Positions 1 to 7,777 of a stretch of 64,000 nucleotides of DNA are shown in pieces; the stretch's first letter is position 1; every line of letters begins with the position of its first letter. The notes beneath the pieces were generated by a model. That model saw only the letters and a program-made list of their open reading frames with translations, was not told the origin of the DNA and did no database searches. The position numbers and the translations under genes are program-made. Source of the DNA: an uncultured Roseivirga sp. (GTDB taxonomy: Bacteria > Bacteroidota > Bacteroidia > Cytophagales > Cyclobacteriaceae); NCBI GenBank assembly GCA_947493005.1, contig CANLOY010000009.1, positions 78,197 to 142,196 of the forward strand, given 5' to 3'.

Positions 1-1
1 G

Positions 2-1345
2 TTCATACTAGTTGATGACTTGGGATGGACTGATTTGAGCTATAATGGAAGTACATTTTATGAATCTCCTAATATAGATGCATTCAGTAAAGAGAGTATC
101 CAATTTAACAATGCCTATGCCTCAGGGTCTGTGTGTTCTCCTTCTCGAGCAGCAATAATGACAGGTAAACATCCTGCCAGAGTAAACATAACAGATTGGA
201 TACCGGGCTCTGATCCTAAGAACAGAAAGCTATTAGGACCTCAGGATTTGGGAGAGCTTCCTTTGGGTGAAACTACATTGCCAGAGGTACTTAAAAAAAA
301 CGGTTACAATACTTTCTTTGCAGGCAAATGGCATTTAGGAAAAGAAGGGTTTTACCCTACTCAACAAGGCTTTGATACAAATATAGGAGGCTTTGAAAGA
401 GGGTCTCCTCCAGGTGGGTATTACTCTCCCTATAAGAATCCCCGGCTATCGGATGGGCCAGAAGGAGAGTACCTGACAGATAGATTAACAGATGAATCTA
501 TCAGGTTTCTTGGGCAGGAACATGAAAATCCATTCTTCTTATTTCTGTCTTACTATACTGTTCACAGTCCCATCCAGCCCAATAAAAAGCATATTGATAA
601 GTTTAGAAGAAAACTTGAAGGGCTGGAAAATGCCGAAGTATCTCAAAGAATAGAAGGAGAAGGGAAAACAAGATTAGATCAGTATAACCCTGCTTATGCA
701 TCAATGGTGTACTCATTAGATGAAAACGTAGGGCGTCTGATCACCAAATTGAAGGAAGAAGGGCTTTATGAGAACACCACCATCATCTTTACTTCTGACA
801 ATGGTGGCCTTTCAACACTCGTAAAAAACTATAGAGCACCAGCCCCCACATCTGTTCTTCCATTAAGAGGAGGGAAAGGGTGGTTATATGAAGGTGGAAT
901 TCGCGTACCGTTATTGATTAAACCAGCCAAGTATAGCAAGAGCAATGTGATTAAGAGTGATCCGGTCATAGGTCATGACTTTTTCCCCACCATTATGTCA
1001 ATGGCGAATATTACTTCATCTGATGTTCGGGACATTGATGGTGTTGATTTGACTCCAGTGCTGGAGGATAGTGAGTCATTAGATCGAAAAACATTGTACT
1101 GGCACTATCCTCATTATCATGGAAGTGCCTGGACTCCTGGAGCTGCAATTAGAGAAGAGAACTGGAAATTGATAGAGTTCTATGAAACCAATACAGTGGA
1201 GCTATACGACCTTTCGCAAGATATTTCAGAGCAAAACGATATATCAGATAAACACCCTGAAAAGGTAAATGAACTGAGACAGAAACTACATTCGCTACAA
1301 CAGTCTATGAATGCTAATCAGACAACTGTTAACTCAGGTTACTAG
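2..1345 (+). CDS. Sulfatase (formylglycine-dependent), 5' truncated by window edge
   Basis: C-terminal roughly 447 residues of a type I sulfatase; the reading frame is already open at base 2, so the true start and signal peptide lie outside the window. The first visible residues contain the metal-binding Asp pair (ILVDDLGW). The CSPSR motif near base 134 is the site of Cys-to-formylglycine maturation. GKWHLG and TSDNGG supply further active-site and metal ligands, and the C-terminal domain begins after the GIRVP stretch. Members of this family remove sulfate from glycans, usually in the periplasm or outside the cell. Substrate cannot be read from the sequence. A hairpin terminator follows at 1436-1465. 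Family assignment is firm; the substrate is unknown. Confidence 0.95.
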   Translation, partial: FILVDDLGWTDLSYNGSTFYESPNIDAFSKESIQFNNAYASGSVCSPSRAAIMTGKHPARVNITDWIPGSDPKNRKLLGPQDLGELPLGETTLPEVLKKNGYNTFFAGKWHLGKEGFYPTQQGFDTNIGGFERGSPPGGYYSPYKNPRLSDGPEGEYLTDRLTDESIRFLGQEHENPFFLFLSYYTVHSPIQPNKKHIDKFRRKLEGLENAEVSQRIEGEGKTRLDQYNPAYASMVYSLDENVGRLITKLKEEGLYENTTIIFTSDNGGLSTLVKNYRAPAPTSVLPLRGGKGWLYEGGIRVPLLIKPAKYSKSNVIKSDPVIGHDFFPTIMSMANITSSDVRDIDGVDLTPVLEDSESLDRKTLYWHYPHYHGSAWTPGAAIREENWKLIEFYETNTVELYDLSQDISEQNDISDKHPEKVNELRQKLHSLQQSMNANQTTVNSGY

Positions 1346-1435
1346 TCCATATAGTGGCTTTGCTATATAATCATGGTACTGACTTGGAATAAGCTTATTC
1401 GAACATGAATAGCAAAGTTTTCTGAGATTGAATGG

Positions 1436-1465
1436 AAAGAGAGTTACATATGTAGCTCTCTTTTG
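1436..1465 (+). terminator. Hairpin terminator after sulfatase
   Basis: Arms AAAGAGAG (1436-1443) and CTCTCTTT (1456-1463) enclose a further palindromic TACATATGTA core, followed by T residues. It lies 90 bp after the sulfatase stop. The rest of the 418-bp gap 1346-1763 shows no other gene or repeat that I can support. Confidence 0.7.
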
Positions 1466-1763
1466 CTTTGTTAGAAGGCAATGGGAAGTTATAAAAACAG
1501 ATTTTGGTATGAGTATCTTTAGCCGACTTAGGGGGCGGAACGGTTTGTGTGACAAAATTTGAAAAGGAGTTTCTAACGCAATCATTAGAGTTGATATTCA
1601 CTCCTTTTAAGACTATGATAGAAAGGATTGATATTGCTTTATTTTAACGTTGCTCTATATGTTCGCTGATTTTTTATAACATAGCAGGTAGAGTTTAGAT
1701 GATTGAAAAACCATATTGATGATATGCTAGTAAGTGTATCCAAACCTTTTAAGCAGATTTTGT

Positions 1764-2780
1764 ATGAAGAAATTTATACCTAGTGAGTTTAGTAGGCGGC
1801 TTTCTCAGATGAAAAAAGAAATGCAGATAAAGGAGTGCTTTTATCCACAGAAGGAACAATGTATTAAGCCAATTAAGCGTGCGCACAGTTTACAAAGAAA
1901 TGGAAGGCTTAGTTTACTTGAAGGAGAAATCAATGGACAAATGAAAGTCTACTCAGGGACTTCTTTTGAGTCTTCGGAGATAGAAATGATAGAAGACTTT
2001 GTCCCTATTGGAAAGAGCATGGCTTCTACCTTCTTTGGTTTTTGTGAAAAACACGATACAGATGTTTTCAGTGTTATTGAAAACAAACCTTTTGATCATT
2101 CAGAAGAGCACCTTTTCTTGCATAGCTATCGTTCTTTTGCTCATAGTTATCACTCTAAAAAACAAGAGCTACAACTATACAAGAGTGACTGGGAGACACT
2201 AGAAGTAATGCCCAAAGAACTTCGAGATCAACGAATATTAGGATGTGAATTAGCTATGAAAGATCTTGAGGTTGAAAAGGGTTTTCTTGATAAACTACTT
2301 ATAAATAAGCAATACGAATATTTGGACTACTCTGTCCTCGAGACTAATGATTTTCATCCCATTGGGTGTTCTAGTATTGTAACCCCGCATGTTACTCCAA
2401 AGGGCTCTTTTATTGATGAATGGAGTGATGATCCTGAAAAGCCAGTTGTGAGTTTAATGTTAACAGTGGTTCCAGACATAAATAACTCTTTCGTTATTTT
2501 AGCAGGAAATCCTGATTGTGATGGGGCAAGGAGGTTTATTGATGACCTTGAGGAGCTTAGTGATACTAAATATAAACATGCTTTGTCCACGCTCATGACT
2601 GTCTTTGCCGAGAACATGTTTTGGTCCCCGAAACTCTGGAGTAAGTTATCTCTTAATCAGCAAAGTGCTATTCGTGAGGATGCACGATTTATTCTGGGAG
2701 ATGACTTATGGGATAGATTCCCTTGGAGCAAAATCAATTTGTTTATGCCTATGTTTGGTGGAAGCGTTTTGAAAATCTAA
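1764..2780 (+). CDS. Unrecognised protein with Cys/His motifs (C-x6-C, AHS, GFCxxHD)
   Basis: A 338-residue protein from the ATG at 1764; an in-frame GTG at 1734 would add ten residues, but the ATG gives a normal charged N-terminus. There is no signal peptide or membrane segment. The N-terminal third shows ECFYPQKEQC, then KRAHSLQRNG and, about 80 residues later, FFGFCEKHD followed by an FSVIE stretch. Spaced Cys and His residues of this kind suggest a small zinc-binding or HNH-like module. The C-terminal part is mixed alpha/beta without a motif I know. It stands alone between two hairpins, 418 bp from the sulfatase. I have a vague memory of similar AHS-Q/GFC-x-x-HD proteins as sporadically distributed hypotheticals, but I do not assign a function. 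Confidence 0.8.
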   Translation: MKKFIPSEFSRRLSQMKKEMQIKECFYPQKEQCIKPIKRAHSLQRNGRLSLLEGEINGQMKVYSGTSFESSEIEMIEDFVPIGKSMASTFFGFCEKHDTDVFSVIENKPFDHSEEHLFLHSYRSFAHSYHSKKQELQLYKSDWETLEVMPKELRDQRILGCELAMKDLEVEKGFLDKLLINKQYEYLDYSVLETNDFHPIGCSSIVTPHVTPKGSFIDEWSDDPEKPVVSLMLTVVPDINNSFVILAGNPDCDGARRFIDDLEELSDTKYKHALSTLMTVFAENMFWSPKLWSKLSLNQQSAIREDARFILGDDLWDRFPWSKINLFMPMFGGSVLKI

Positions 2781-2837
2781 ATATTCAGGTTAAGCTGATG
2801 TGCTGACTAAAAAAATTAGAAACTAAAAGCAAACGGT

Positions 2838-2875
2838 GAAAAAAAGCCAGCTACTTTAGTAACTGGCTTAAAATT
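2838..2875. terminator. Bidirectional hairpin terminator
   Basis: AAGCCAG (2844-2850) pairs with CTGGCTT (2863-2869), with A-rich sequence before and T/A-rich sequence after. It separates the convergent unknown gene (+) and tRNA-His (-). Confidence 0.65.
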
Positions 2876-2879
2876 TAAG

Positions 2880-2954
2880 GGTGGAAGATGGGACTCGAAC
2901 CCACGACCCTCGGTACCACAAACCGATGCTCTAACCAACTGAGCTACAACCACC
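2880..2954 (-). tRNA. tRNA-His (anticodon GTG)
   Basis: The reverse complement folds as a cloverleaf: D arm GCTC/GAGC, anticodon stem TCGGT/ACCGA with loop TTGTGGT (anticodon GTG), T arm GTGGG/CCCAT with loop TTCGAGT. The extra 5' G at 2954 opposite C at 2880 is the G-1:C73 pair diagnostic of tRNA-His. CCA is not encoded. The acceptor stem GTGGTTG/CTTCCAC has two adjacent T-T (U-U) mismatches at pairs 5-68 and 6-67. Confidence 0.95.
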
Positions 2955-2984
2955 GTTTATCAACACTCTTCGTGTTAGGGAGTG

Positions 2985-3014
2985 CAAAAGTAAATTATCA
3001 TATGGAATTTGCAA
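2985..3014 (-). promoter_or_regulatory. Bacteroidota-type promoter of tRNA-His
   Basis: On the minus strand TACTTTTG (2985-2992) matches the TAnnTTTG -7 box, and TTG (3012-3014) lies 19 bp further upstream, the expected -33 spacing. The box is 31 bp before the tRNA 5' end. Confidence 0.6.
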
Positions 3015-3032
3015 AAGAGTAAATGCTAATTT

Positions 3033-4370
3033 TTATCTATCGAAAGAAAGTCTTTTACCATTTGCAGATTCTATCAGCTTACCATGCTCAAAAGCTACTT
3101 GTCCGTTTACTATGGTATGTGTTACTGTTGACTTGAAGGAATGCCCTTCAAAAGGAGACCATTTACATTTATAAAGAATGTTTTCTTTGTTTACTTCGTA
3201 AGTAGTGTTACAATCTACTATGGCAATATCCGCATGGTAGCCCTCTCTTAAATATCCCCTTCTGTCAATGTCGAATAAGTCAGATACTGCATGTGATGTT
3301 TTTTCTACAATATGCTCAAGAGAAATTTTCCCTTGTTTGTGAAGATCCAGAAGTGCCATAAGGCAATGTTGAACTAAAGGGCCTCCCGATGGAGCAGAGA
3401 AATAACTGTTCTGTTTTTCATCAAACGTATGAGGAGCATGATCGGTAGCAATTACATCAATTTTGTTGTCAAGCACACCCTGTAAAATAGCATCTCTGTC
3501 ATTAGCTGTCTTAACCGCAGGGTTCCATTTGATCAGAGTTCCTTTTTCAGCATAATCAGTATCTGAGAACCATAAATGATGAACACAGGCTTCGGCCGTT
3601 ATTTTCTTCTCTTTTAGTGGGATGTCATTATCAAAGAGTTCCAGCTCTTTGGCTGTTGAAATATGAAGAATATGAAGTCTTGCGCCATTCTTTCTGGCCA
3701 GTTCTACTGCAAAGGAAGAAGAAGCATAACAAGCCTCCTCATTACGAATTACAGGATGCATATCTATAGGAACACTTTCTCCATACTGTGCTTTGGCCTT
3801 GGCGATATTCTTTTGGATTACCTCTTCAGATTCGCAGTGGGTAGCTATCAGTGTAGGTGAGTTGGCAAAAATCCCCTCCAGAGTTCTCTGGTTATCTACA
3901 AGCATATTACCAGTAGAAGAACCCATGAAAACTTTCACTCCACATACTTGTCTAGGGTCAGTTTTTAATACCTCGTCAAGGTTGTCATTAGAAGCTCCCA
4001 TATAGAAGCTATAATTCGCTAAACTATTTTTAGCTGCAATATCATACTTGTTTTGAAGAAGTTCCTGAGTCAATGTATTTGGAACGGTATTAGGCATTTC
4101 CATAAAAGAGGTGATTCCTCCGGCAACGGCAGCTCTCGACTCAGTATAAATTTCTGCTTTGTGTGTTAAACCTGGTTCTCTGAAATGTACCTGATCATCG
4201 ATCAAACCTGGGATTACAATTTTACCGGAAGCATCAATTACCTGATCTGCCGTTTTATGTTGAAGATCTTTTCCTATGGCTTCTATAAGGCCATTTTTAA
4301 TGAATATATCGGCTTCAAAGGTTTTGTTTTCGTTGACTAGTGTTCCGTTGAGTATCAGGATGGTTGACAT
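3033..4370 (-). CDS. pyrC: Dihydroorotase
   Basis: A 445-residue amidohydrolase that interconverts N-carbamoyl-aspartate and dihydroorotate in cytosolic pyrimidine synthesis. The N-terminal metal motif reads DDQVHFREPG, where many class I enzymes have D-x-H-x-H; the Gln at the first His position is the form I know from Bacteroidota dihydroorotases. Other signatures are the KVFMGSSTGNM strand, THCE, HILHIST and the catalytic ATDHAPH Asp near residue 310. The C-terminal region has the small beta domain usual in amidohydrolases. It is divergent from the DEAD-box gene with about 65 bp between starts. Allantoinase or hydantoinase is a less likely alternative, given the REPG and SGGPLVQH context. 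Confidence 0.92.
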   Translation of the reverse strand: MSTILILNGTLVNENKTFEADIFIKNGLIEAIGKDLQHKTADQVIDASGKIVIPGLIDDQVHFREPGLTHKAEIYTESRAAVAGGITSFMEMPNTVPNTLTQELLQNKYDIAAKNSLANYSFYMGASNDNLDEVLKTDPRQVCGVKVFMGSSTGNMLVDNQRTLEGIFANSPTLIATHCESEEVIQKNIAKAKAQYGESVPIDMHPVIRNEEACYASSSFAVELARKNGARLHILHISTAKELELFDNDIPLKEKKITAEACVHHLWFSDTDYAEKGTLIKWNPAVKTANDRDAILQGVLDNKIDVIATDHAPHTFDEKQNSYFSAPSGGPLVQHCLMALLDLHKQGKISLEHIVEKTSHAVSDLFDIDRRGYLREGYHADIAIVDCNTTYEVNKENILYKCKWSPFEGHSFKSTVTHTIVNGQVAFEHGKLIESANGKRLSFDR

Positions 4371-4435
4371 AATGATTTTATTTTGCAGACTGTTTCACGT
4401 AATTGCACCGTAAAGCAAGCAGGAATCAGTTTAAA

Positions 4436-5746
4436 ATGGCAGCAGAAATTCAAAATTTTCAAGATCTTAAACTAAATCGACAGATTTTGAACGCCATTGA
4501 GGAACTTGGCTTTAGCAAACCTACAGAAATTCAACAAAGGGCAATCCCAATTGCCTTGGCTGGACATGATCTTTTTGGGATCGCTCAGACGGGTACAGGT
4601 AAGACATTGGCATTTGTAACGCCTTTAATTATGAAGGTGAAGTATGCTCAGGGAGATCATCCCCGGGCATTGATTCTGGCTCCAACCCGAGAGTTGGTTA
4701 TTCAAATTGCCAATAATTTCACAAGCCTTTCTAAATACACAGATTTGAGGTTGATAGCTCTGTATGGAGGTATAGGTCCTAAACAACAGTTGGAAGAATT
4801 GGAGAAAGGGGTAGATGTGGTTATCAGTACTCCAGGAAGATTTCTGGATCTCTATAAAAAAGGAAGCATTTACCCAAGAGGGATCAAAACACTGATTTTA
4901 GATGAGGCAGATAAGATGATGGACATGGGGTTTATGCCTCAGATCAGGAATATTCTGGAAATCATTCCTACTAAGAGGCAAAACATGCTCTTTTCGGCCA
5001 CTATGCATGATAAAGTGGTTATCCTGACTGAGGAGTTTCTGGAATTTCCGGAACGTGTTGAAGTAGCTCCCCAAGCTACGGTAGCAGAAACCATTGATCA
5101 GGTTTTGTATCAAGTACCCAATTTTAAGACCAAGCTTAATTTACTAAGCCACTTTTTAAATGATTCGTCTTTTGAGCGAGTGATTGTCTTTGTTAAAACT
5201 AAAACCAATGCCGATAACATTGCACATTATTTGGATAGAAAGTCCATGGGGCCTGTAAGAGTGATTCATGCAAATAAGGGACAGAATTCGCGAATCAACG
5301 CAATGGATGAATTTAAGGGAGGTCATGTTCGTGTATTGGTTTCTACTGATGTGACTTCTAGGGGAATGGACGTGTCAATGGTTAGTCATGTAATCAACTT
5401 TGATGTTCCTCTTATGTATGAGGATTATGTACATAGGGTTGGGCGTACGGGAAGGGCTGAAAACGAAGGGGTAGCCATCACCTTTGCTAACCAGTTGGAA
5501 ATGAATAGTATTCCGGCAATAGAAAAACTCATTGATCAGGAAATACCTAAGGCTGAAATACCTGAAGCGGTAATAGTAGAAAAGACACCTTTTATTGAGC
5601 AGCAGGAAATAAACAGGGCATTGGATAACATAAGGAAAAAGGCAGACCCAGACTTCAAGGGAGCATTTCATGAAAAGAAGCGCAAGTTTCAGGAAAAGGG
5701 GAACGCAAAAAAACGCAATAGCAGAGGCAAAAAAAGAAGGAGATAA
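4436..5746 (+). CDS. DEAD-box ATP-dependent RNA helicase
   Basis: Starting at the ATG at 4436 gives a 436-residue protein; an in-frame upstream TTG at 4403 would add eleven residues with no family support. Motifs in order: Q motif (FSKPTEIQQ), Walker A AQTGTGKT, PTRELV, GG, TPGR, DEAD, SAT, then the second RecA-like domain with STDVTSRGMDV and HRVGRTGR. The last about 50 residues are very rich in Lys and Arg, a likely RNA-binding tail. Such proteins act in the cytosol in ribosome assembly, mRNA decay or cold adaptation. Which Escherichia coli paralogue (RhlE, DeaD, SrmB) it matches cannot be decided here; RhlE-like is my best guess. Confidence 0.95.
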   Translation: MAAEIQNFQDLKLNRQILNAIEELGFSKPTEIQQRAIPIALAGHDLFGIAQTGTGKTLAFVTPLIMKVKYAQGDHPRALILAPTRELVIQIANNFTSLSKYTDLRLIALYGGIGPKQQLEELEKGVDVVISTPGRFLDLYKKGSIYPRGIKTLILDEADKMMDMGFMPQIRNILEIIPTKRQNMLFSATMHDKVVILTEEFLEFPERVEVAPQATVAETIDQVLYQVPNFKTKLNLLSHFLNDSSFERVIVFVKTKTNADNIAHYLDRKSMGPVRVIHANKGQNSRINAMDEFKGGHVRVLVSTDVTSRGMDVSMVSHVINFDVPLMYEDYVHRVGRTGRAENEGVAITFANQLEMNSIPAIEKLIDQEIPKAEIPEAVIVEKTPFIEQQEINRALDNIRKKADPDFKGAFHEKKRKFQEKGNAKKRNSRGKKRRR

Positions 5747-5807
5747 TTGGGCGTTAGCCAATTTCTTTTGAAATCCCTAACTTGCTTTTACAAACAACTC
5801 AAAAATC

Positions 5808-6683
5808 ATGAAAACAAAACTTTTATTCTCAAGTCTTTTCTTGCTGACCCTTATGGTCAATCCGGTATCGGCACAAAGAGACAGTAATTATCACCTTGAT
5901 GAGCTTTACAAGCTTTCGTCAGATGGTACAGTTCATTTAAAAACCAATGATGCAGATATTAAAATCACTGGCTCAGATAGGAGCGATGTGCATTTGGTAA
6001 TCGACAGGATGGAAAGCGTTAGGGGCATCAGCTCCGGAAGTAGAAAATTCGATGTGGAGGTTGAGGAGAAAGGCGGTGATTTGTATATCACCGAAAGAGA
6101 AAGGCGTGGGGTTAGATTTCAGATAGGGTCACAAAGAGTAGAATATAAGATAGAGATTGAAATGCCTGCGAATGGTTCTTTAAGAATCAAAGGTGATGAT
6201 GATGACTATGTGATCAGAAGTGTGAATGGAGATATCTCTATGGAGGTTGATGATGGAGATATTGAACTGATAGAATGTAATGGTGATGATTTTGATCTTC
6301 AGCTAGAAGATGGTGATCTGAAAATGGATGGTGGAAATGGTTCAATCTATATCAGTTCAGATGATGGAGATGTGGATGTCAGAAACGGAAATTTCGAAAG
6401 AGTAGAGTTAACTGCTGAGGACGGTAATATCTCAATTGAGACTTCTCTTGCAGACAAAGGGGTTTATGAATTACGTGGCGATGATGCCGACATTGACTTC
6501 ATTGTTCTAAAAGGAGGAGGTCTGTTTAACGTATCCAAAGATGATGGAAGAATTACTGCCTCTTCAGCATTCGATACTATTTCAAAAAGTGAGAGACGTT
6601 CTAAGCTGGAATTAAATGGTGGTTCTGCCGATGTTGATATCCGAATTGAGGATGGAAGAGTAAGGTTGACAACAGGAAAATGA
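5808..6683 (+). CDS. Secreted DUF4097-like repeat protein
   Basis: A 291-residue protein with a clear signal peptide (MKTKLLFSSLFLLTLMVNPVSAQ, cleaved after AQ). The mature chain is acidic and made of short repeated beta units such as DDGDI, EDGDL, DDGDV, EDGNI and EDGRV, spaced about 18-22 residues, which suggests a right-handed beta-helix or stacked beta-solenoid. This is the pattern of DUF4097 putative adhesins. It probably sits in the periplasm or on the cell surface. There is no enzyme motif. The gene is 61 bp after the helicase stop and is followed by a hairpin terminator at 6714-6747, so it may be its own transcription unit. Confidence 0.75.
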   Translation: MKTKLLFSSLFLLTLMVNPVSAQRDSNYHLDELYKLSSDGTVHLKTNDADIKITGSDRSDVHLVIDRMESVRGISSGSRKFDVEVEEKGGDLYITERERRGVRFQIGSQRVEYKIEIEMPANGSLRIKGDDDDYVIRSVNGDISMEVDDGDIELIECNGDDFDLQLEDGDLKMDGGNGSIYISSDDGDVDVRNGNFERVELTAEDGNISIETSLADKGVYELRGDDADIDFIVLKGGGLFNVSKDDGRITASSAFDTISKSERRSKLELNGGSADVDIRIEDGRVRLTTGK

Positions 6684-6713
6684 TATAAACTTCTACATTG
6701 ATATAGAAGTCTT

Positions 6714-6747
6714 AAAGCACTTATACTTTTGGTACAAGTGCTTTTTT
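6714..6747 (+). terminator. Hairpin terminator overlapping the 3' end of the convergent gene
   Basis: AAAGCACTT (6714-6722) pairs with AAGTGCTTT (6736-6744), followed by a T run on the plus strand. The right arm encodes the last codons of the minus-strand DUF1835 gene, whose stop codon is at 6721-6723. Confidence 0.75.
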
Positions 6748-7632
6748 ATTTTCATCCCAATACCAATCACTCATTTTTTGCCCTCCGAAAAAGTAGTTTC
6801 TGTTAACTAAGGATTCTACAGTTTGCTTATCAATTTGTGGCTTTAGCACAAGATTATCGAAGTCATCAAATAGAGGCTTTAATCCATTGAGTGTGATAGA
6901 GTACTGAAGGTCGCCAAAACCCTGATAGGTTTGCCAACGTAACATTTTGCCAATTAATTTCATCTTATCGGTCTCACCCTCATTAATAAATTGAATAAGC
7001 TGCTCTTCTGTTTCAGTCAAACCGGTTCTGGTGTTGGGAAACCTCTTTGAATGACTCTCTAAAGCGGAAGATAGATAAGGAAACTCAGTAGAAGAAGACT
7101 GGTCAGGTCTAAGGAGCGTATTGGGGTTAGAGGAGCAATATGCTCTGTAGACATTAGACGCAAAATCAAATGCTGAGCCTTCTAACTTGATTCTGTTCTC
7201 ATATAAGTTTTTGTATTCAGAAGAGTGTATTTCGCCAAGCCCGTAGAGCCTATCTGATCCATCAACTTTCCCAGTACATACTAAAGAGATATTGATTTTT
7301 CTTTTATGAGCTAACCAATCGATTAGCGCGAGCATATTAATTTGACAAAACAGGTCATATTCAAACCACAGTATGATTTCATCATATGTACTGAGGTTCT
7401 TTTCCATTTCTTGAAATGGTGTTTTGATTGCTTTTGCATATTCTCCTTCCTGTAGACTAAAATACTTTGACATAAAAGTCTCTCTGTCATTCCAGAATTC
7501 AAGAGTTCCTATTGGACCAGATATTGGCCCTTCAACCAGTACATCTCTCCAAACAAATGTATCTCCTTCAATACCAGTAGTCTTGAAGATGTTAAGGGTG
7601 CTGTCGCCATTTAGTATATGTAGTGTGGGCAT
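6721..7632 (-). CDS. DUF1835 domain-containing protein
   Basis: A 303-residue cytosolic protein with no signal peptide. The N-terminus (LHILNGDST, then DVLVEGP) matches the DUF1835 pattern, a Rossmann-like domain of unknown function; a helical C-terminal half with TETEEQLIQFI follows, as in the DUF3658-type partner region. No catalytic residues can be named. It is convergent with the DUF4097-like gene and its last codons form one arm of that gene's terminator. Biological role is unknown. Confidence 0.75.
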   Translation of the reverse strand: MPTLHILNGDSTLNIFKTTGIEGDTFVWRDVLVEGPISGPIGTLEFWNDRETFMSKYFSLQEGEYAKAIKTPFQEMEKNLSTYDEIILWFEYDLFCQINMLALIDWLAHKRKINISLVCTGKVDGSDRLYGLGEIHSSEYKNLYENRIKLEGSAFDFASNVYRAYCSSNPNTLLRPDQSSSTEFPYLSSALESHSKRFPNTRTGLTETEEQLIQFINEGETDKMKLIGKMLRWQTYQGFGDLQYSITLNGLKPLFDDFDNLVLKPQIDKQTVESLVNRNYFFGGQKMSDWYWDENKKALVPKV

Positions 7633-7730
7633 AGTGCTTTCAAAAGATCAATTGTTTAGAATGTACTAAATGAGAACAGGAAGGTTTCACATGATCTCAT
7701 TTTTAGGGTTTGATAAAAGTAGCAGCCAAT

Positions 7731-7760
7731 AAAAAAGGAGTCTTACGACTCCTTTTTTAT
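7731..7760. terminator. Bidirectional hairpin terminator
   Basis: A perfect 12-bp stem, AAAAAAGGAGTC (7731-7742) and GACTCCTTTTTT (7747-7758), with a TTAC loop. It sits 20 bp downstream of the minus-strand M28 peptidase stop and serves that gene. Confidence 0.85.
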
Positions 7761-7777
7761 ACTTTTCTGAATAGGAT

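Noticed and set aside
5375..5761. 128-codon minus-strand frame under the helicase 3' end
   Set aside because: Antisense to a well-supported DEAD-box gene, with no family-like features.
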